Assembly (NCBI GenBank): GCA_964446945.1
Contig: CAYUQO010000005.1
Span: forward strand, 124,001-188,000
Direction of reading: 5' to 3'
Origin: CAIYRG01 sp964446945
GTDB taxonomy: Bacteria > Pseudomonadota > Alphaproteobacteria > Micropepsales > Micropepsaceae
Length of the DNA: 64,000 bases
Position 1 is the first letter of the stretch. The number at the start of each line of letters is the position of its first letter. Below are positions 51,142-61,735 of this stretch, in pieces. The position numbers and the translations under genes were made by a program. Under the pieces are notes generated by a model. That model was not told the DNA's origin and did not search any database. It worked only from the letters and a program-made list of their open reading frames with translations.

Positions 51142-52512
51142 TCAACGGTCCGGTTGTGGGAGATCGCTGAGGCGTGCAGCGCTGACGCAGGCGGCCAGCA
51201 CCGCGAAACCGGCGGCAAACCACACGGCCGATACTGCCGGCATGCGCGCCATGATCAGTGCCGCGAATGCCGCGCCGAGAGTCTGGCCAAGAAGCCGGGC
51301 CATCGCCTGCGTGCCGCTTGCGCTGCCGCTGCGGTGACGCGGTGCGGATGCCTGAATTGTGCGGTTGTTCGGCGACTGATAGAGGCCAAATCCGGCGCCC
51401 GCGAGCGCCATGCGCCAGACCACATTCGCAGCATTGCCGGTTGTGTAGAGAGCCGCCATGCCCGCGAGCCCCGCAGCAAACGCAAGCAACCCGAACAGGC
51501 CGAGCAGCCCGGCAGGAAAACGGTCGGCGAGCCGCCCCGCAATCGGTGCCAGAATGGCCGTGCCGATCGGCCACGGCGTCATCAGAAGACCGATTTCCAC
51601 GGCCGAATAGCCAACGTCGTGCAGGTGAAACGGAATGGCGACATAAGCCAGCGTCTGCGCAATGAAGGAACAGCTCGAAGTCGCAACCGAAAGCGCAAAC
51701 ATCGGAATGCGCAGCAGATCGACCGGCAGCATCGGCGATGGCGTGCGAATTTGCCGGCGTGCCAGCAGAATCGCGGCGACCAGCATCAGCGCGAATTCGC
51801 CATCGCGTGTCAAAGCCGCGCCCGGTTCGCTGAGGCCTTCGAGGAAGGCGATCAGCATTCCGAAGGTGACACCACTGAGGACTGCGGTCGAGAAATCGAA
51901 AGAATGGCTGGCGCGCGGCGATTCCGGCAGTGCCGAAATGCCGATCATCACTGCCGCGATCACCACCGGCACGTTGACCGCGAACAGCCATTGCCAGGGT
52001 GCAATCGCAAGAACCGCGCTGGCGATCGTCGGACCCGCTGCCGCCGAAACGGCGATCATGAAAGCATTGATGCCGATTCCATGACCCAGCCGGTTCATCG
52101 GATGGATCAGCCGCACCAGCGCCATATTGACGCTCATCACACCGGATGCACCGACGCCCTGCAGGACGCGCATCAGCGTCAACATGTCGAGCGAGCCGGA
52201 AAACGCGCAGCCGACTGAAGCCACTCCGAACAATCCGAGCCCGGCGATATAGACGCGCTTGTAGCCAAGGATGTCGCCGATCGACGCCAATGGCAGCAGC
52301 AGGAGCATGATCGCCATCTGGTAGGCATTCACGACCCAGACCGAGGCTGATGCTTGCACGCCAAGATTCGCGCTGATGGTCGGCAGGGCGACATTGACGA
52401 TGGTCTGATCGATCACCGTCATGAAGATCGCGAGGCAGATCGTGACGATCGCCCAGCGGCGCTGCAGGGGTGGCAGCCCGTCTTTAATAGTGGCGGTATT
52501 GGATTTCAGCAT
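51142..52512 (-). CDS. MFS transporter, DHA2 (EmrB/QacA) type
   Basis: A 456-residue protein with about 14 helices. IDQTIVNVALPTI is the D1 motif of the DHA2 group, and GDILGYKRVYIAGL is motif A. The first helices and the ASGVMSVNMALVR segment are typical of drug or metabolite exporters driven by proton antiport. No membrane-fusion or outer-membrane partner gene is adjacent, and no regulator gene is adjacent, so the exported compound is not predictable. It follows hisI on the - strand by 16 bases. Confidence 0.9.
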   Translation of the reverse strand: MLKSNTATIKDGLPPLQRRWAIVTICLAIFMTVIDQTIVNVALPTISANLGVQASASVWVVNAYQMAIMLLLLPLASIGDILGYKRVYIAGLGLFGVASVGCAFSGSLDMLTLMRVLQGVGASGVMSVNMALVRLIHPMNRLGHGIGINAFMIAVSAAAGPTIASAVLAIAPWQWLFAVNVPVVIAAVMIGISALPESPRASHSFDFSTAVLSGVTFGMLIAFLEGLSEPGAALTRDGEFALMLVAAILLARRQIRTPSPMLPVDLLRIPMFALSVATSSCSFIAQTLAYVAIPFHLHDVGYSAVEIGLLMTPWPIGTAILAPIAGRLADRFPAGLLGLFGLLAFAAGLAGMAALYTTGNAANVVWRMALAGAGFGLYQSPNNRTIQASAPRHRSGSASGTQAMARLLGQTLGAAFAALIMARMPAVSAVWFAAGFAVLAACVSAARLSDLPQPDR

Positions 52513-52528
52513 CAGGAGGAGCGAGGAA

Positions 52529-52882
52529 CTAGGAGCGAGGAGAGGGAGACGGCGTCGTCAGCTTCCGGAAAAAGCACACCGGCTCGCCGGTGTGGCAAGC
52601 GGGGCCCGTCTGGTCCACTCTCATCAGCAGCGTATCGCCATCGCAATCGACTGAGATTTCAATCAGGCGCTGGGTGTGACCGCTGGTTTCGCCCTTGCGC
52701 CACAATTGCTGCCGCGACCGGGACCAATAGGTGACGGCGCCGCTCGCAATGGTCCGCCGCAACGCATCTTCATTCATCCAGGCCAGCATCAGCACGGCGC
52801 CGGTTTTGGCATCCTGTGCAATGGCCGGCACAAGGCCCTGTGCGTCAAATCGCACGGCCCCCAGAAATTGCTCCGGCGACAA
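52529..52882 (-). CDS. hisI: Phosphoribosyl-AMP cyclohydrolase
   Basis: A 117-residue enzyme of histidine biosynthesis that opens the purine ring of PR-AMP. The sequence LVPAIAQDAKTGAVLMLAWMNEDALRRT, VTYWSRSRQQLWRKGETSGH, DCDGD and GPACHTGEPVCF carries all conserved zinc- and magnesium-binding residues. There is no ATG in the proper place; TTG 52882 (MSPEQFLGAV) directly after an AGCGAGG is the best start. An in-frame extension up to 53173 lies antisense-shifted within the small upstream gene and is rejected. The other his genes are not in the window. Confidence 0.88.
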   Translation of the reverse strand: MSPEQFLGAVRFDAQGLVPAIAQDAKTGAVLMLAWMNEDALRRTIASGAVTYWSRSRQQLWRKGETSGHTQRLIEISVDCDGDTLLMRVDQTGPACHTGEPVCFFRKLTTPSPSPRS

Positions 52883-52890
52883 AACCTCGC

Positions 52891-53190
52891 TCAGGCGCGC
52901 ACTCCACGAAAGGACTGGGTGCCGAACATTCCCAATTTGACCGAGCCGGTCATCTGGTCGCCCTGCACGGTCGCCGAAAATTCCAGCGTCATCGCCATGG
53001 GTTTGCTGATCGATGCTTTCCAGCTGATCTGATCGCCCGAAACTTTGCCATCCTCGATCGGCTTTTCGTCGCCCGTCGACGCGCTCTGCGTGCCGGTCAG
53101 GGAAGCACCGCTGGTGCTGATGCTCAGCATGCTTTGCTGCGCACCGAGAGGCGTATTTATCGTCAACTGCCATTTTCCATCGGCGGCCAT
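52891..53190 (-). CDS. Small beta-rich hypothetical protein
   Basis: A 99-residue protein without signal peptide, built of alternating strands: KWQLTINTPLGAQQSMLSI, SLTGTQSASTGDEKPIEDG, ISWKASISKPMAMTLEFSA and KLGMFGTQSFRGVR. Sequences of this style, with the LTINTP...G-Q and PIEDGKV-G-D-x-I-S-W patterns, are widespread and remain uncharacterised; they may be lipocalin-like or small barrel domains. Its start follows the metC stop directly, and its stop lies eight bases before the hisI start, so it is within one transcript. Confidence 0.75.
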   Translation of the reverse strand: MAADGKWQLTINTPLGAQQSMLSISTSGASLTGTQSASTGDEKPIEDGKVSGDQISWKASISKPMAMTLEFSATVQGDQMTGSVKLGMFGTQSFRGVRA

Positions 53191-54348
53191 TCAGTTCTCC
53201 TGTTGTTGCAAACGTTCGAATCCTTTTGCCAGATCGGCTTTGAGATCCTCAACGTCTTCAAGCCCGATATGGAGCCTGAGGAGCGGACCTTCCAGTGCTG
53301 GCGGAAAGCTGCGGTGGAAATGATGTGCCGGCACCATCAGGCTCTCAAATCCGCCCCAGGAATAGCCCATGCCAAAATGTTCCAATCCGTCTGCCATGGC
53401 CGCCACGGCAGCATCGCTCGCCGGTTTCAGGACCATGGCGAATAGCCCCGATGCGCCGCTAAAATCGCGTTTCCACAATTCATGACCCGCGTCGCCAGGA
53501 AGCGCGGGATAAATCACGCGCGCCACTTCGGGCCGCGACTGCAGCCAGGTCGCGATTTCAGTCGCGCTTTTCTGATGCTGATTCAATCGCACTGCCAAAG
53601 TGCGCAATCCGCGTTGGGCAAGCCATGCTTCGTCGCCGGACGCACACAGGCCGAGCGTGCCATGCGTTTCCACGAGACGGGCGCGCCATGCCTCATTGGC
53701 CGAGACTGTCCCGAGCAGCACATCGGCATGACCGCCGATATATTTGGTCACCGCCTGAACCGAGAGATCGACGCCATGCCGGAACGCGTCGAAATACAGC
53801 GGCGTCGCCCAAGTGTTGTCCATGATGACCGCTACGCCACGCTGGTGCGCCACGGCGGCGATGGCAGGCACATCCTGGACTTCGAATGTCAACGATCCCG
53901 GGCTTTCGAGAAACACCGCTTTTGTGTTCGGCCGCAACAGGCTTTCAATTCCATCCGCGCTGATACAAGGCTCGAAATAATCCGCATTGATCCCGTAGCG
54001 CTTGCCGAGTTTGTGGCAGAAAATCCGCGTCGGTCCGTAAACCGAGTCACTCACCAGAATGTGGTCGCCGGAGCTACAGGTGGTGAGAATGGCCAGCGTG
54101 CAGGCTGACAGGCCGGACGGCGTCAGGACGGTTCGTGCCCCACCTTCGAGTTCACAAATCGCCTGTTCCAGCGCGCGCGTGGTCGGCGTGCCGCGCCGGC
54201 CATAAGTGTAAGGCGCGGCTTCGGTCCGCAGTGTTTCCATGTCGGGAAACAGGATGGTCGATGCGCGATACACCGGCACATTGACGGCACCGGCGTGCAA
54301 TGAAGGATTGCGTCCGGCTTCCACGATTTTGGTGCGTTTGCGCGCCAT
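53191..54348 (-). CDS. metC: Cystathionine beta-lyase
   Basis: A 385-residue PLP enzyme of the Cys/Met metabolism family. The PLP lysine is in VQAVTKYIGGHADVLLG; YTYGRRGTPTTRALEQAICELEGG and GMGYSWGGFESLMVP match the cystathionine beta-lyase subgroup, where the W-G-G-F-E-S-L segment holds the substrate carboxylate site. It converts cystathionine to homocysteine. The gene is directly followed by the small beta-rich gene and then hisI. It complements metY at 44693-45964, which gives two routes to homocysteine. Confidence 0.92.
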   Translation of the reverse strand: MARKRTKIVEAGRNPSLHAGAVNVPVYRASTILFPDMETLRTEAAPYTYGRRGTPTTRALEQAICELEGGARTVLTPSGLSACTLAILTTCSSGDHILVSDSVYGPTRIFCHKLGKRYGINADYFEPCISADGIESLLRPNTKAVFLESPGSLTFEVQDVPAIAAVAHQRGVAVIMDNTWATPLYFDAFRHGVDLSVQAVTKYIGGHADVLLGTVSANEAWRARLVETHGTLGLCASGDEAWLAQRGLRTLAVRLNQHQKSATEIATWLQSRPEVARVIYPALPGDAGHELWKRDFSGASGLFAMVLKPASDAAVAAMADGLEHFGMGYSWGGFESLMVPAHHFHRSFPPALEGPLLRLHIGLEDVEDLKADLAKGFERLQQQEN

Positions 54349-54349
54349 C

Positions 54350-55738
54350 CTATTCCTGCGCCAGGCGTCTCAATGGACGCGAAAATGCCAGAATTCCTGC
54401 ACCTGCCGATGCGGCAATGGCTGCAATCATCAGAAAAAATGTCATTTTATCCATGCTGCTCCAGTGAGAGCCCAACCACCCTTGCAGTAATCCTCCACCG
54501 ATGAAATTCGGAATAAAGTTAACCGCCATCATGGTTGAGACAATTTGCGCTGGCGACGCCTTCGAATAAAGCGACAGGCTGACAGGTGAAAGATAAAGTT
54601 CGCCCAAGGTCAATATCGCGAAATAGGCCATCAGCCAGAGCCAGCTCACTTTCCCGCCGCCACCGGCGAAATGTGCGGCCATCGCCATGATGAGATTGGC
54701 AGCCGCCATGCAGCCGCAGCCGAAAATCATTTTGCGAGATGTCGCAGGCTCGGTACTCCTGGTCGCCTGCCGCCGCCACAGCGCCAAGACAATCGGTGTG
54801 AAGGCAAAGATCATCAGCGGATTCAACGACTGGAACCACGTCACATCAATCTCACCGTGCCAACCCAGCAAATTGATGCTGCGGTCGGTACTGTCCGCTG
54901 CCCATAGCGAAATTGTGTTGCCCGACTGCTCGTAGCACGCCCACCACAGCGTCAGCGGAAGGCTGAGAGCGATCAACCAGAACACCGAGCGCCGCTCGTC
55001 CGGTGACAGTGGAGCTTCCGGAGCTTGTGCCGCTTTCTGCCGGCTCAGCTTGTCCTCCGGAAGGGTTTTAAATCCTACAATATATACGATCAGCGCAATC
55101 AGCATGCCGGCACCGGCGGCAGCAAAACCATAATGCCATCCCATCTGCTCACCCAAGGTGCCGCACACCAGAGGCGAGAAGAATGCGCCGACATTGATGC
55201 CGACGTAGAAGATCGAATAGGCGCGGTCGCGGCGATGATCGCCTTCCGCATACAGCGACCCGACCTGGCTCGTCGTATTCGGTTTGAATATTCCGACGCC
55301 TATGACCAGCAAAAGCAGCGCCGGAAACAGCAGCGCCTCGAAAGCCATCATGAAATGGCCGAACGCCATCAGAACGATGCCGAAAACCACGACTCGTCTC
55401 TGCCCCATGACCCGGTCCGCCATCCAGCCGCCGAGAAAAGGTGTGAGATAGACCAGCCCGGTGTAGCTGCCATAGAGCAGCGATGAGAACGGCTGAACGT
55501 CCAGCGGTCCGGAAAAAAATTCGAAGAATGACTTCACCGCAGAATAACCCCAGACATGTTCGACATGCCCGGGCAGCAGCAGATATTCCGTCAGGTAGAG
55601 GACGAATAGCGCCCGCATTCCATAATATGAAAAGCGCTCCCACATCTCGGTACCGAAAAGGACACTGAGACCCGCAGGATGTCCGAAAATATCGCCGCTG
55701 CCGCGGCGGGCGATTTGCGGCGAGGTGATTGCCGTCAT
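54350..55738 (-). CDS. POT/PTR family proton-coupled peptide transporter
   Basis: A 462-residue MFS protein with 12 or more helices. It shows the PTR2 signatures ERFSYYGMRALFVLYLTEYL, FEALLFPALLLLVIGVGIFKPN and FYVGINVGAFFSPLVCG. The family imports di- and tripeptides with protons. It overlaps the OPT transporter gene by four bases, and both precede metC, so peptide uptake and sulfur amino acid supply are probably linked in one operon. Confidence 0.94.
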   Translation of the reverse strand: MTAITSPQIARRGSGDIFGHPAGLSVLFGTEMWERFSYYGMRALFVLYLTEYLLLPGHVEHVWGYSAVKSFFEFFSGPLDVQPFSSLLYGSYTGLVYLTPFLGGWMADRVMGQRRVVVFGIVLMAFGHFMMAFEALLFPALLLLVIGVGIFKPNTTSQVGSLYAEGDHRRDRAYSIFYVGINVGAFFSPLVCGTLGEQMGWHYGFAAAGAGMLIALIVYIVGFKTLPEDKLSRQKAAQAPEAPLSPDERRSVFWLIALSLPLTLWWACYEQSGNTISLWAADSTDRSINLLGWHGEIDVTWFQSLNPLMIFAFTPIVLALWRRQATRSTEPATSRKMIFGCGCMAAANLIMAMAAHFAGGGGKVSWLWLMAYFAILTLGELYLSPVSLSLYSKASPAQIVSTMMAVNFIPNFIGGGLLQGWLGSHWSSMDKMTFFLMIAAIAASAGAGILAFSRPLRRLAQE

Positions 55739-57756
55739 TGCGCGGCGGCTCCGCGGCGAAGCATCCAGCGGTAAAGAAATACCAGCAGTCCGGCGAATAC
55801 CACGAAGCCGATAACATTGCCGCCCGGGAAATCGGAACCGACAATGCCCAGTGGCGCATCCGTGCCAAGCGACACAATCAGGCCAGCGATCAGCACCCCG
55901 AGCAGGCTTTCGCCGACGATCATCCCGGATGCGACGAGTACGCCCAGATGCTGTCTTCGCTTTGCATCAGCCGTCCGGGCGGTGCGCTTGTTATACCACC
56001 AACCGATCAGCGCGCCGATCGTGACCGCCAGAACCGCCGACATTGGAAGATAAATCCCCATACCGACAGCAAGCGGCGGGAGCCGCAACCATTTGCGCGC
56101 GGCAAGCAGCTCATCCGCGGCAATAATGACAATCCCGATTCCTAGACCGATGCTGATCATGTCCCAGTCGAGCCTTCGGCCGATCACCCCAAGCGCAAGG
56201 GTGGAAATCAGACTCGCCTGCGGTGCAGGAAGCGGCTTGCTTGCGATCGCAGCTATGTGTGGCGCGCCGGCAAACCCGTAAGCCTCCACCAGCAGATTGA
56301 GGATTGGCGGAATGACCACGGCGCCTGCGATGATTCCGGCGATCAAGGCCAATTGTTGCCGCCAGGGAGCCGCGCCGACGAGTTGGCCTGTCTTGAGATC
56401 CTGGAGATTGTCGTTCGACGTGACGGCGACTGCAAAGACAATGGCCGTCGTGAACAGGACGATGGCGGCCAATGCATTCGAGCTTGCGCCCGGCGACGGC
56501 GCGACCGCCATCATGAGCAGCGCGCAGATCACCACGGCAAGAATGCCGACGCCCGATACAGGGCTGTTGGATGAGCCAATCAGACCCGCCATGTAGCCGC
56601 ACACCGCCGCGACCAGAAATCCGATAATCACCACCAGCGGCAAGGCAACGATCGTGAGAGCCAGCGCAGAACCGGCCAGTGCCCCGGTTTCGGCGAAATT
56701 CCACACCAGGGCAGCCGTGATGGCGAGACATAGCAGCGACAGTGCGATGATCCAGTGCCAGTTGAGATCGCGATCGGTCTGATCCGAACCGGCGCGTGTT
56801 GCGCGCGCTGCGGCAGCCGTGCGCAAAAAACCCGATACCAATGGCCCGGCCAGCCGCAGCAAAGTCCAGATCGCCGCCACGGCCATCGCACCTGCGCCGA
56901 TGAAGCGGACCTCCGACGTCCACAGGGCCATCACATGCTGTTCGACCCCGATATTCGGTGCTGCCGGAAAGATCGCGGTCAGGACCGGCAAAGCCGCGCC
57001 CCATGCAATCAATAGTCCGACCAGCATTGCAATGCCGACCTGCAATCCGACGAGATGCCCGGCCCCGATCAGCGCCAGTGAGAATGCCAGATCAAAGCCA
57101 GTCGCGCTCTGCGGGCCGACGCGGAAATAGTTGGTCAGATCCGACACTGCGAGGCGAGTCGCGACCAGCAGCGCCAGTCCGGCCGAGGCAACCGAGCCGA
57201 TGACGATGGCCACCAGGCCCTCTCGCGCCGTACCCGTATCCGACGCGCCTGCGTCGCGCAATCCCGATCCGACTTTCAGGACCTCCGCCGCTGCTACGCC
57301 TTCCGGGTACGGAAGGTCCGATGACGTCACCAATGCGCGGCGCAGCGGAATTGTGTAGAGCACGCCGAGCGTGCCACCGGCAGCGCAGGCGAGAAAGCAA
57401 ATCCAGAATGGAAATCGCTCCCACCAGCCAATAATGACGAGTCCGGGCAGAACAAAGATAACAGAGGCCAGCGCGCCTGCTGCAGACGCCGTGGTCTGCA
57501 CGATGTTGTTTTCGCGGATATTGGAGCCGGAAAAGAAGCTCAGCACGGCCATCGAGATGACAGCCGCCGGAATGGACGACGCGAAAGTCAGGCCGACTTT
57601 CAGTCCGAGATAGACATTGGCAGCGGTGAACACCAGTGTGATGGCCGCGCCCAACCCAATGCCGCGCAGCGTGAGTTCGGCCGGAGCGGCAGGCTTCGCA
57701 AATACGGGTTTACTGATATTCAAGGCAGGCCTGTGCTGGCTTTGCTCCCCATCCAT
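55735..57756 (-). CDS. OPT family oligopeptide transporter
   Basis: A 673-residue membrane protein with about 16 helices. Family motifs are LTLRGIGLGAAITLVFTAANVYLGLKVG-type helix 1, FFSGSNIRENNIVQTTASAA, and PYPEGVAAAEVLKVG, a signature of bacterial OPT proteins (group with EspB-like and peptide carriers). The transported substrate may be peptides or metal chelates. It overlaps the POT gene by four bases, so the two are coexpressed. The gap 57757-57811 is too short for a gene. Confidence 0.93.
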   Translation of the reverse strand: MDGEQSQHRPALNISKPVFAKPAAPAELTLRGIGLGAAITLVFTAANVYLGLKVGLTFASSIPAAVISMAVLSFFSGSNIRENNIVQTTASAAGALASVIFVLPGLVIIGWWERFPFWICFLACAAGGTLGVLYTIPLRRALVTSSDLPYPEGVAAAEVLKVGSGLRDAGASDTGTAREGLVAIVIGSVASAGLALLVATRLAVSDLTNYFRVGPQSATGFDLAFSLALIGAGHLVGLQVGIAMLVGLLIAWGAALPVLTAIFPAAPNIGVEQHVMALWTSEVRFIGAGAMAVAAIWTLLRLAGPLVSGFLRTAAAARATRAGSDQTDRDLNWHWIIALSLLCLAITAALVWNFAETGALAGSALALTIVALPLVVIIGFLVAAVCGYMAGLIGSSNSPVSGVGILAVVICALLMMAVAPSPGASSNALAAIVLFTTAIVFAVAVTSNDNLQDLKTGQLVGAAPWRQQLALIAGIIAGAVVIPPILNLLVEAYGFAGAPHIAAIASKPLPAPQASLISTLALGVIGRRLDWDMISIGLGIGIVIIAADELLAARKWLRLPPLAVGMGIYLPMSAVLAVTIGALIGWWYNKRTARTADAKRRQHLGVLVASGMIVGESLLGVLIAGLIVSLGTDAPLGIVGSDFPGGNVIGFVVFAGLLVFLYRWMLRRGAAAQ

Positions 57757-57811
57757 TATGGCGATCGGTGCAAAAGGTCCATAATCAGCTGATCGCGCCG
57801 GCCCCCAGCGC

Positions 57812-58801
<990 letters not shown>

Positions 58802-58921
58802 AGCTAACCGGATGCAGCTTCCCCCCGATTACAGCGCAGGGGGACCTGCCTTGCACATCAACTGTCTGCGTTCGGTCCGTCAGAAGCTTGGCAAAAGCTG
58901 CTCAAGCCATGAAAATCGCTG

Positions 58922-59470
58922 CTATTCCGGATAATCACGCGGCACAACGACTGTGCGTTCGATGCGGCCAATGGGGACGAAGCCGGCCCGCTGATAGGTG
59001 ACCAGCGCCTTTTTATAGTCCAGCGTGCAGGTGTTCACGCGCAGAACGGAAATCGGTTCGGCCCAACTCAGTTCGACAATCTGATGAAGAAACCATGGAC
59101 CAATCCGGCGTCCGATGAATTCCGGTGTGAGACCGAAATAGCTGAGTTGTCCGACGCCCCGCTCGCGGAAATCCAGTTCCGCCATGCCGCCGGGAACGCC
59201 GCCGAGATAAAGCGCATAGAGCGCCACTTTCTCGTTTGCGAGATGCTGTTTCAGCCGGTCGTCGCTCCACATACGGCGCTCGATCCAGTACCAGGGGCGG
59301 CCGACTGTGTCGTACAGATAGCGATAAAAATGAACCGCGGGATTATCGCATTTCAGCAATGCGGTTTTCAGCAGCGGCGGGGGCGGGGGTGTGACGATGG
59401 GCCGGCTTTCCATCGACAGAAACGTGACGGTTGCATGCAATTCGCGCGGTCTGGCGCCGGGCCGTTTCAT
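58922..59470 (-). CDS. GNAT family N-acetyltransferase
   Basis: A 182-residue protein with an acetyl-CoA binding GNAT fold. GVGQLSYFGLTPEFIGRRIG includes the pyrophosphate-binding R/Q-x-x-G-x-G/A-like loop, and VLRVNTCTLDYKKALVTYQRAGFVPIG is the characteristic last part. Start 59470 overlaps the SseA stop by four bases (ATGA); a longer frame to 59605 lies inside that gene and is rejected. It is the last gene of a cysK-sseA-GNAT operon, which suggests a substrate in sulfur or amino acid metabolism. Confidence 0.88.
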   Translation of the reverse strand: MKRPGARPRELHATVTFLSMESRPIVTPPPPPLLKTALLKCDNPAVHFYRYLYDTVGRPWYWIERRMWSDDRLKQHLANEKVALYALYLGGVPGGMAELDFRERGVGQLSYFGLTPEFIGRRIGPWFLHQIVELSWAEPISVLRVNTCTLDYKKALVTYQRAGFVPIGRIERTVVVPRDYPE

Positions 59471-60321
59471 GCCGCTCCTGTCGCGACCGGCGCGTCCCCG
59501 CGGCCGCCCCACTCGGACCACGAGCCGTCGTAAAGGCCGACCCGTTTCGCGCCGGCAATTTCCAATGCAAGTGCGACAATGGCCGCGGTTATTCCCGATC
59601 CGCAACTGGTGACAATCGGCCGCTCAACGTCGATCCGCTGATCCTCGAAATGCTTCCGCAATTCGGCCGCATCCTGCATTGTTCCGTCAGGTTTGATCAG
59701 CTTTGCGTAATGCATGTTCACTGATCCCGGAATGTGGCCTGGACGTACTCCCGCGCGCGGCTCCACTTCCTCGCCACGAAAGCGGCCGGGGCTGCGCGCA
59801 TCCACGATCTGCTCGCTGCGGCTGTCCTGATTCTCCAGCATCTGCTCGAATGTGCGCACCAGCTCCGGGCGAAATCGCGCAGTGAAGTGGCCCACTTCGG
59901 CGGGGAGCACTGCACCGGGTTCGACCTGGTAGCCATCCCGAGACCATTTCGGCAATCCGCCATCGAGAACCGTGGCTCGATCATGGCCCATGGCGCGCAT
60001 CATCCACAGCGCGCGCGGGGCGGAATACACGCCTGCGCCATCGTAAAATACAACAAGGTCCGCATCACCGATTCCGAGCCGCCGCATCGCGGAAGCGAAT
60101 TCTGCCGGGCTGGGCAGCATGTGCGGCAGATTTGTTGAATGATCGGAAATCGCATCTATGTCGAAAAAGACCGCGCCGGGTATGTGGCGCCGATCGAATT
60201 CGGCCAGCGCATTGCGCTTTGCCTCGGGCAAATACCAGGACGCGTCCGCCACCCGGACTCCGGTCTCTCCCAGGTGGCCGGCGAGCCATTCAGTAGAGAC
60301 GAGCGGTGGAACGTCGCTCAT
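59467..60321 (-). CDS. sseA: 3-mercaptopyruvate/thiosulfate sulfurtransferase
   Basis: A 284-residue protein with two rhodanese domains. The first is inactive (LVVFYDGAGVYSAPRALWMM, with Asp in place of the cysteine), and the second has the active cysteine in SCGSGITAA. The CGSG(I/V)T loop favours 3-mercaptopyruvate over thiosulfate. The enzyme moves sulfur to acceptors in the cytoplasm. The ATG at 60321 overlaps the cysK stop by four bases; an in-frame extension to 60531 is rejected. Sulfur chemistry therefore links all three genes of the operon. Confidence 0.93.
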   Translation of the reverse strand: MSDVPPLVSTEWLAGHLGETGVRVADASWYLPEAKRNALAEFDRRHIPGAVFFDIDAISDHSTNLPHMLPSPAEFASAMRRLGIGDADLVVFYDGAGVYSAPRALWMMRAMGHDRATVLDGGLPKWSRDGYQVEPGAVLPAEVGHFTARFRPELVRTFEQMLENQDSRSEQIVDARSPGRFRGEEVEPRAGVRPGHIPGSVNMHYAKLIKPDGTMQDAAELRKHFEDQRIDVERPIVTSCGSGITAAIVALALEIAGAKRVGLYDGSWSEWGGRGDAPVATGAA

Positions 60322-61361
60322 TGCAGCGGCACTTTCGGCAATGGCGGCGGTGAGGCGAGCCATTGTGGCGCCGGCAGATTTTTCGACCGCAGGAATTCGG
60401 GATTGAACAGCTTGCTTTGATAGCGCGTGCCGTAATCGGCCAGGATGGTGACAATCACATGGCCCTTGCCCAATTGTTGAGCCAGCCGAACCGCGCCGGC
60501 GACGTTGGTTCCCGTCGAGCCGCCCAGGCAAAGCCCCTCTTTCTCGAGCAGCGAAAAAATCCAGGGCAACGCCTCTTCGTCGGGAATTTCGAACGCATCG
60601 TCGATCGGGGCGCCCTCAAGATTTCCCGTCACCCGGCCTTGTCCAATCCCTTCAGTGATGGAACTCCCATGCGCCTTCAACTCGCCGGTTTTGATCCAGG
60701 AATAGATTGCTGCGCCGGGCGGATCGGCCACAGCAGTGACAATCTTCGGATTGCGCGCTTTCAGTGCCATTGCGATGCCGGCCAGTGTGCCTCCCGTCCC
60801 GACTGCGCAAATGAATCCATCAACCCGGCCGCCGGTCTGCCGCCAGATTTCCGGACCAGTCGTCTGGATATGCGCTTCGCGATTGGCGGGATTGTCGAAC
60901 TGATTGGCCCAGATGGCGCCGTTGCGTTCGCTCTGGGCGAGTTGCTCGGCCAACCGTTGCGACACCTTCACGTAGTTGTTGGAGTCCTTGTAGGGCACGG
61001 CAGGAACTTCGACCAAAGTCGCGCCCAGCAGCCGCAGCGCGTCCTTCTTTTCCTGGCTTTGGGTGTCGGGAATGACGATGACGGATTTCAGGCCCAAGGC
61101 ATTGCCGACCACGGCGAGCCCGATGCCGGTGTTTCCCGCGGTGCCTTCGACGACGGTGCCGCCTGGCCGCAACCGGCCGCTCTTCAGCGCGTCCTGGATA
61201 ATGAACAACGCTGCCCGATCCTTGACCGATTGACCCGGATTCATGAATTCGGCTTTACCGAGAATCTCGCAGCCGGTGAGGTCGGAAGGGCCTTTGAGGC
61301 GAATGAGCGGTGTATCGCCGATCGCCGCGAGGACGTCGTTTTTGACTTCGGTTTTAAACAT
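60318..61361 (-). CDS. cysK: Cysteine synthase A
   Basis: A 347-residue PLP enzyme of fold type II. The lysine that binds PLP is Lys47 in NPGQSVKDRAA, the substrate loop is EGTAGNTGIGLAVVG and the phosphate loop is AVGTGGTLAG. It makes cysteine from O-acetylserine and sulfide. Compared with E. coli CysK it is somewhat longer, with a Pro-rich C-terminus (LPAPQWLASPPPLPKV). It is first in an operon with sseA and the GNAT gene. The gap 61362-61432 upstream contains no supported feature. Confidence 0.92.
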   Translation of the reverse strand: MFKTEVKNDVLAAIGDTPLIRLKGPSDLTGCEILGKAEFMNPGQSVKDRAALFIIQDALKSGRLRPGGTVVEGTAGNTGIGLAVVGNALGLKSVIVIPDTQSQEKKDALRLLGATLVEVPAVPYKDSNNYVKVSQRLAEQLAQSERNGAIWANQFDNPANREAHIQTTGPEIWRQTGGRVDGFICAVGTGGTLAGIAMALKARNPKIVTAVADPPGAAIYSWIKTGELKAHGSSITEGIGQGRVTGNLEGAPIDDAFEIPDEEALPWIFSLLEKEGLCLGGSTGTNVAGAVRLAQQLGKGHVIVTILADYGTRYQSKLFNPEFLRSKNLPAPQWLASPPPLPKVPLQ

Positions 61362-61432
61362 GGTTCGTCGAGAAAGGGGTGGGGGACCCTAAAACATGAT
61401 CCCGGTCTCTGGAAGCCCCCGCACCGTCGCAG

Positions 61433-61735
61433 TCATTCCCGGCCGAAAGCTTTGCGCAGCTCGGTTTTGGCGCGCTCAAGCGTCGTCCTGCGTGATTCCG
61501 TTAGATTATGTCCCGCGCGGTTGATATAGAAATTCAACATCGACATTGCTGAGCGGAAGGGGCTGCTCTTGCGGTGGGTGCTCGCTTCTGAAGAACGCTT
61601 GAGCGACTGCGCGATTTTCTTCGCACTCGTTTGCCGAAAGACGTCTTTCTCAAGGTCCATCGCGTGACTGTTCTCAGTCACCTCCGCCGACCATTTGCCG
61701 CCAGCCCTGGCTTTGGACGTCCGCTGCTTTGCCAT
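61433..61735 (-). CDS. DUF3175 family protein
   Basis: A 100-residue basic protein that matches DUF3175: KWSAEVTENSHAMDLEKDVF, SAKKIAQSLKRSSEAS and SPFRSAMSMLNFYINRAG. The family has no known function; the abundance of Lys/Arg suggests nucleic acid contact. ATG 61735 (MAKQRTSKARAG) is the conserved start, and a longer frame to 61891 is rejected. It diverges from the periplasmic-binding-like gene with a 133-base gap. Confidence 0.92.
   Translation of the reverse strand: MAKQRTSKARAGGKWSAEVTENSHAMDLEKDVFRQTSAKKIAQSLKRSSEASTHRKSSPFRSAMSMLNFYINRAGHNLTESRRTTLERAKTELRKAFGRE

Noticed and set aside
51080..51991. N-terminal extension of the gene ending at 50234, giving a 585-codon frame
   Set aside because: The extra 300 codons lie antisense to the MFS transporter gene and have no protein-like character; a normal signal peptide starts at 51079.
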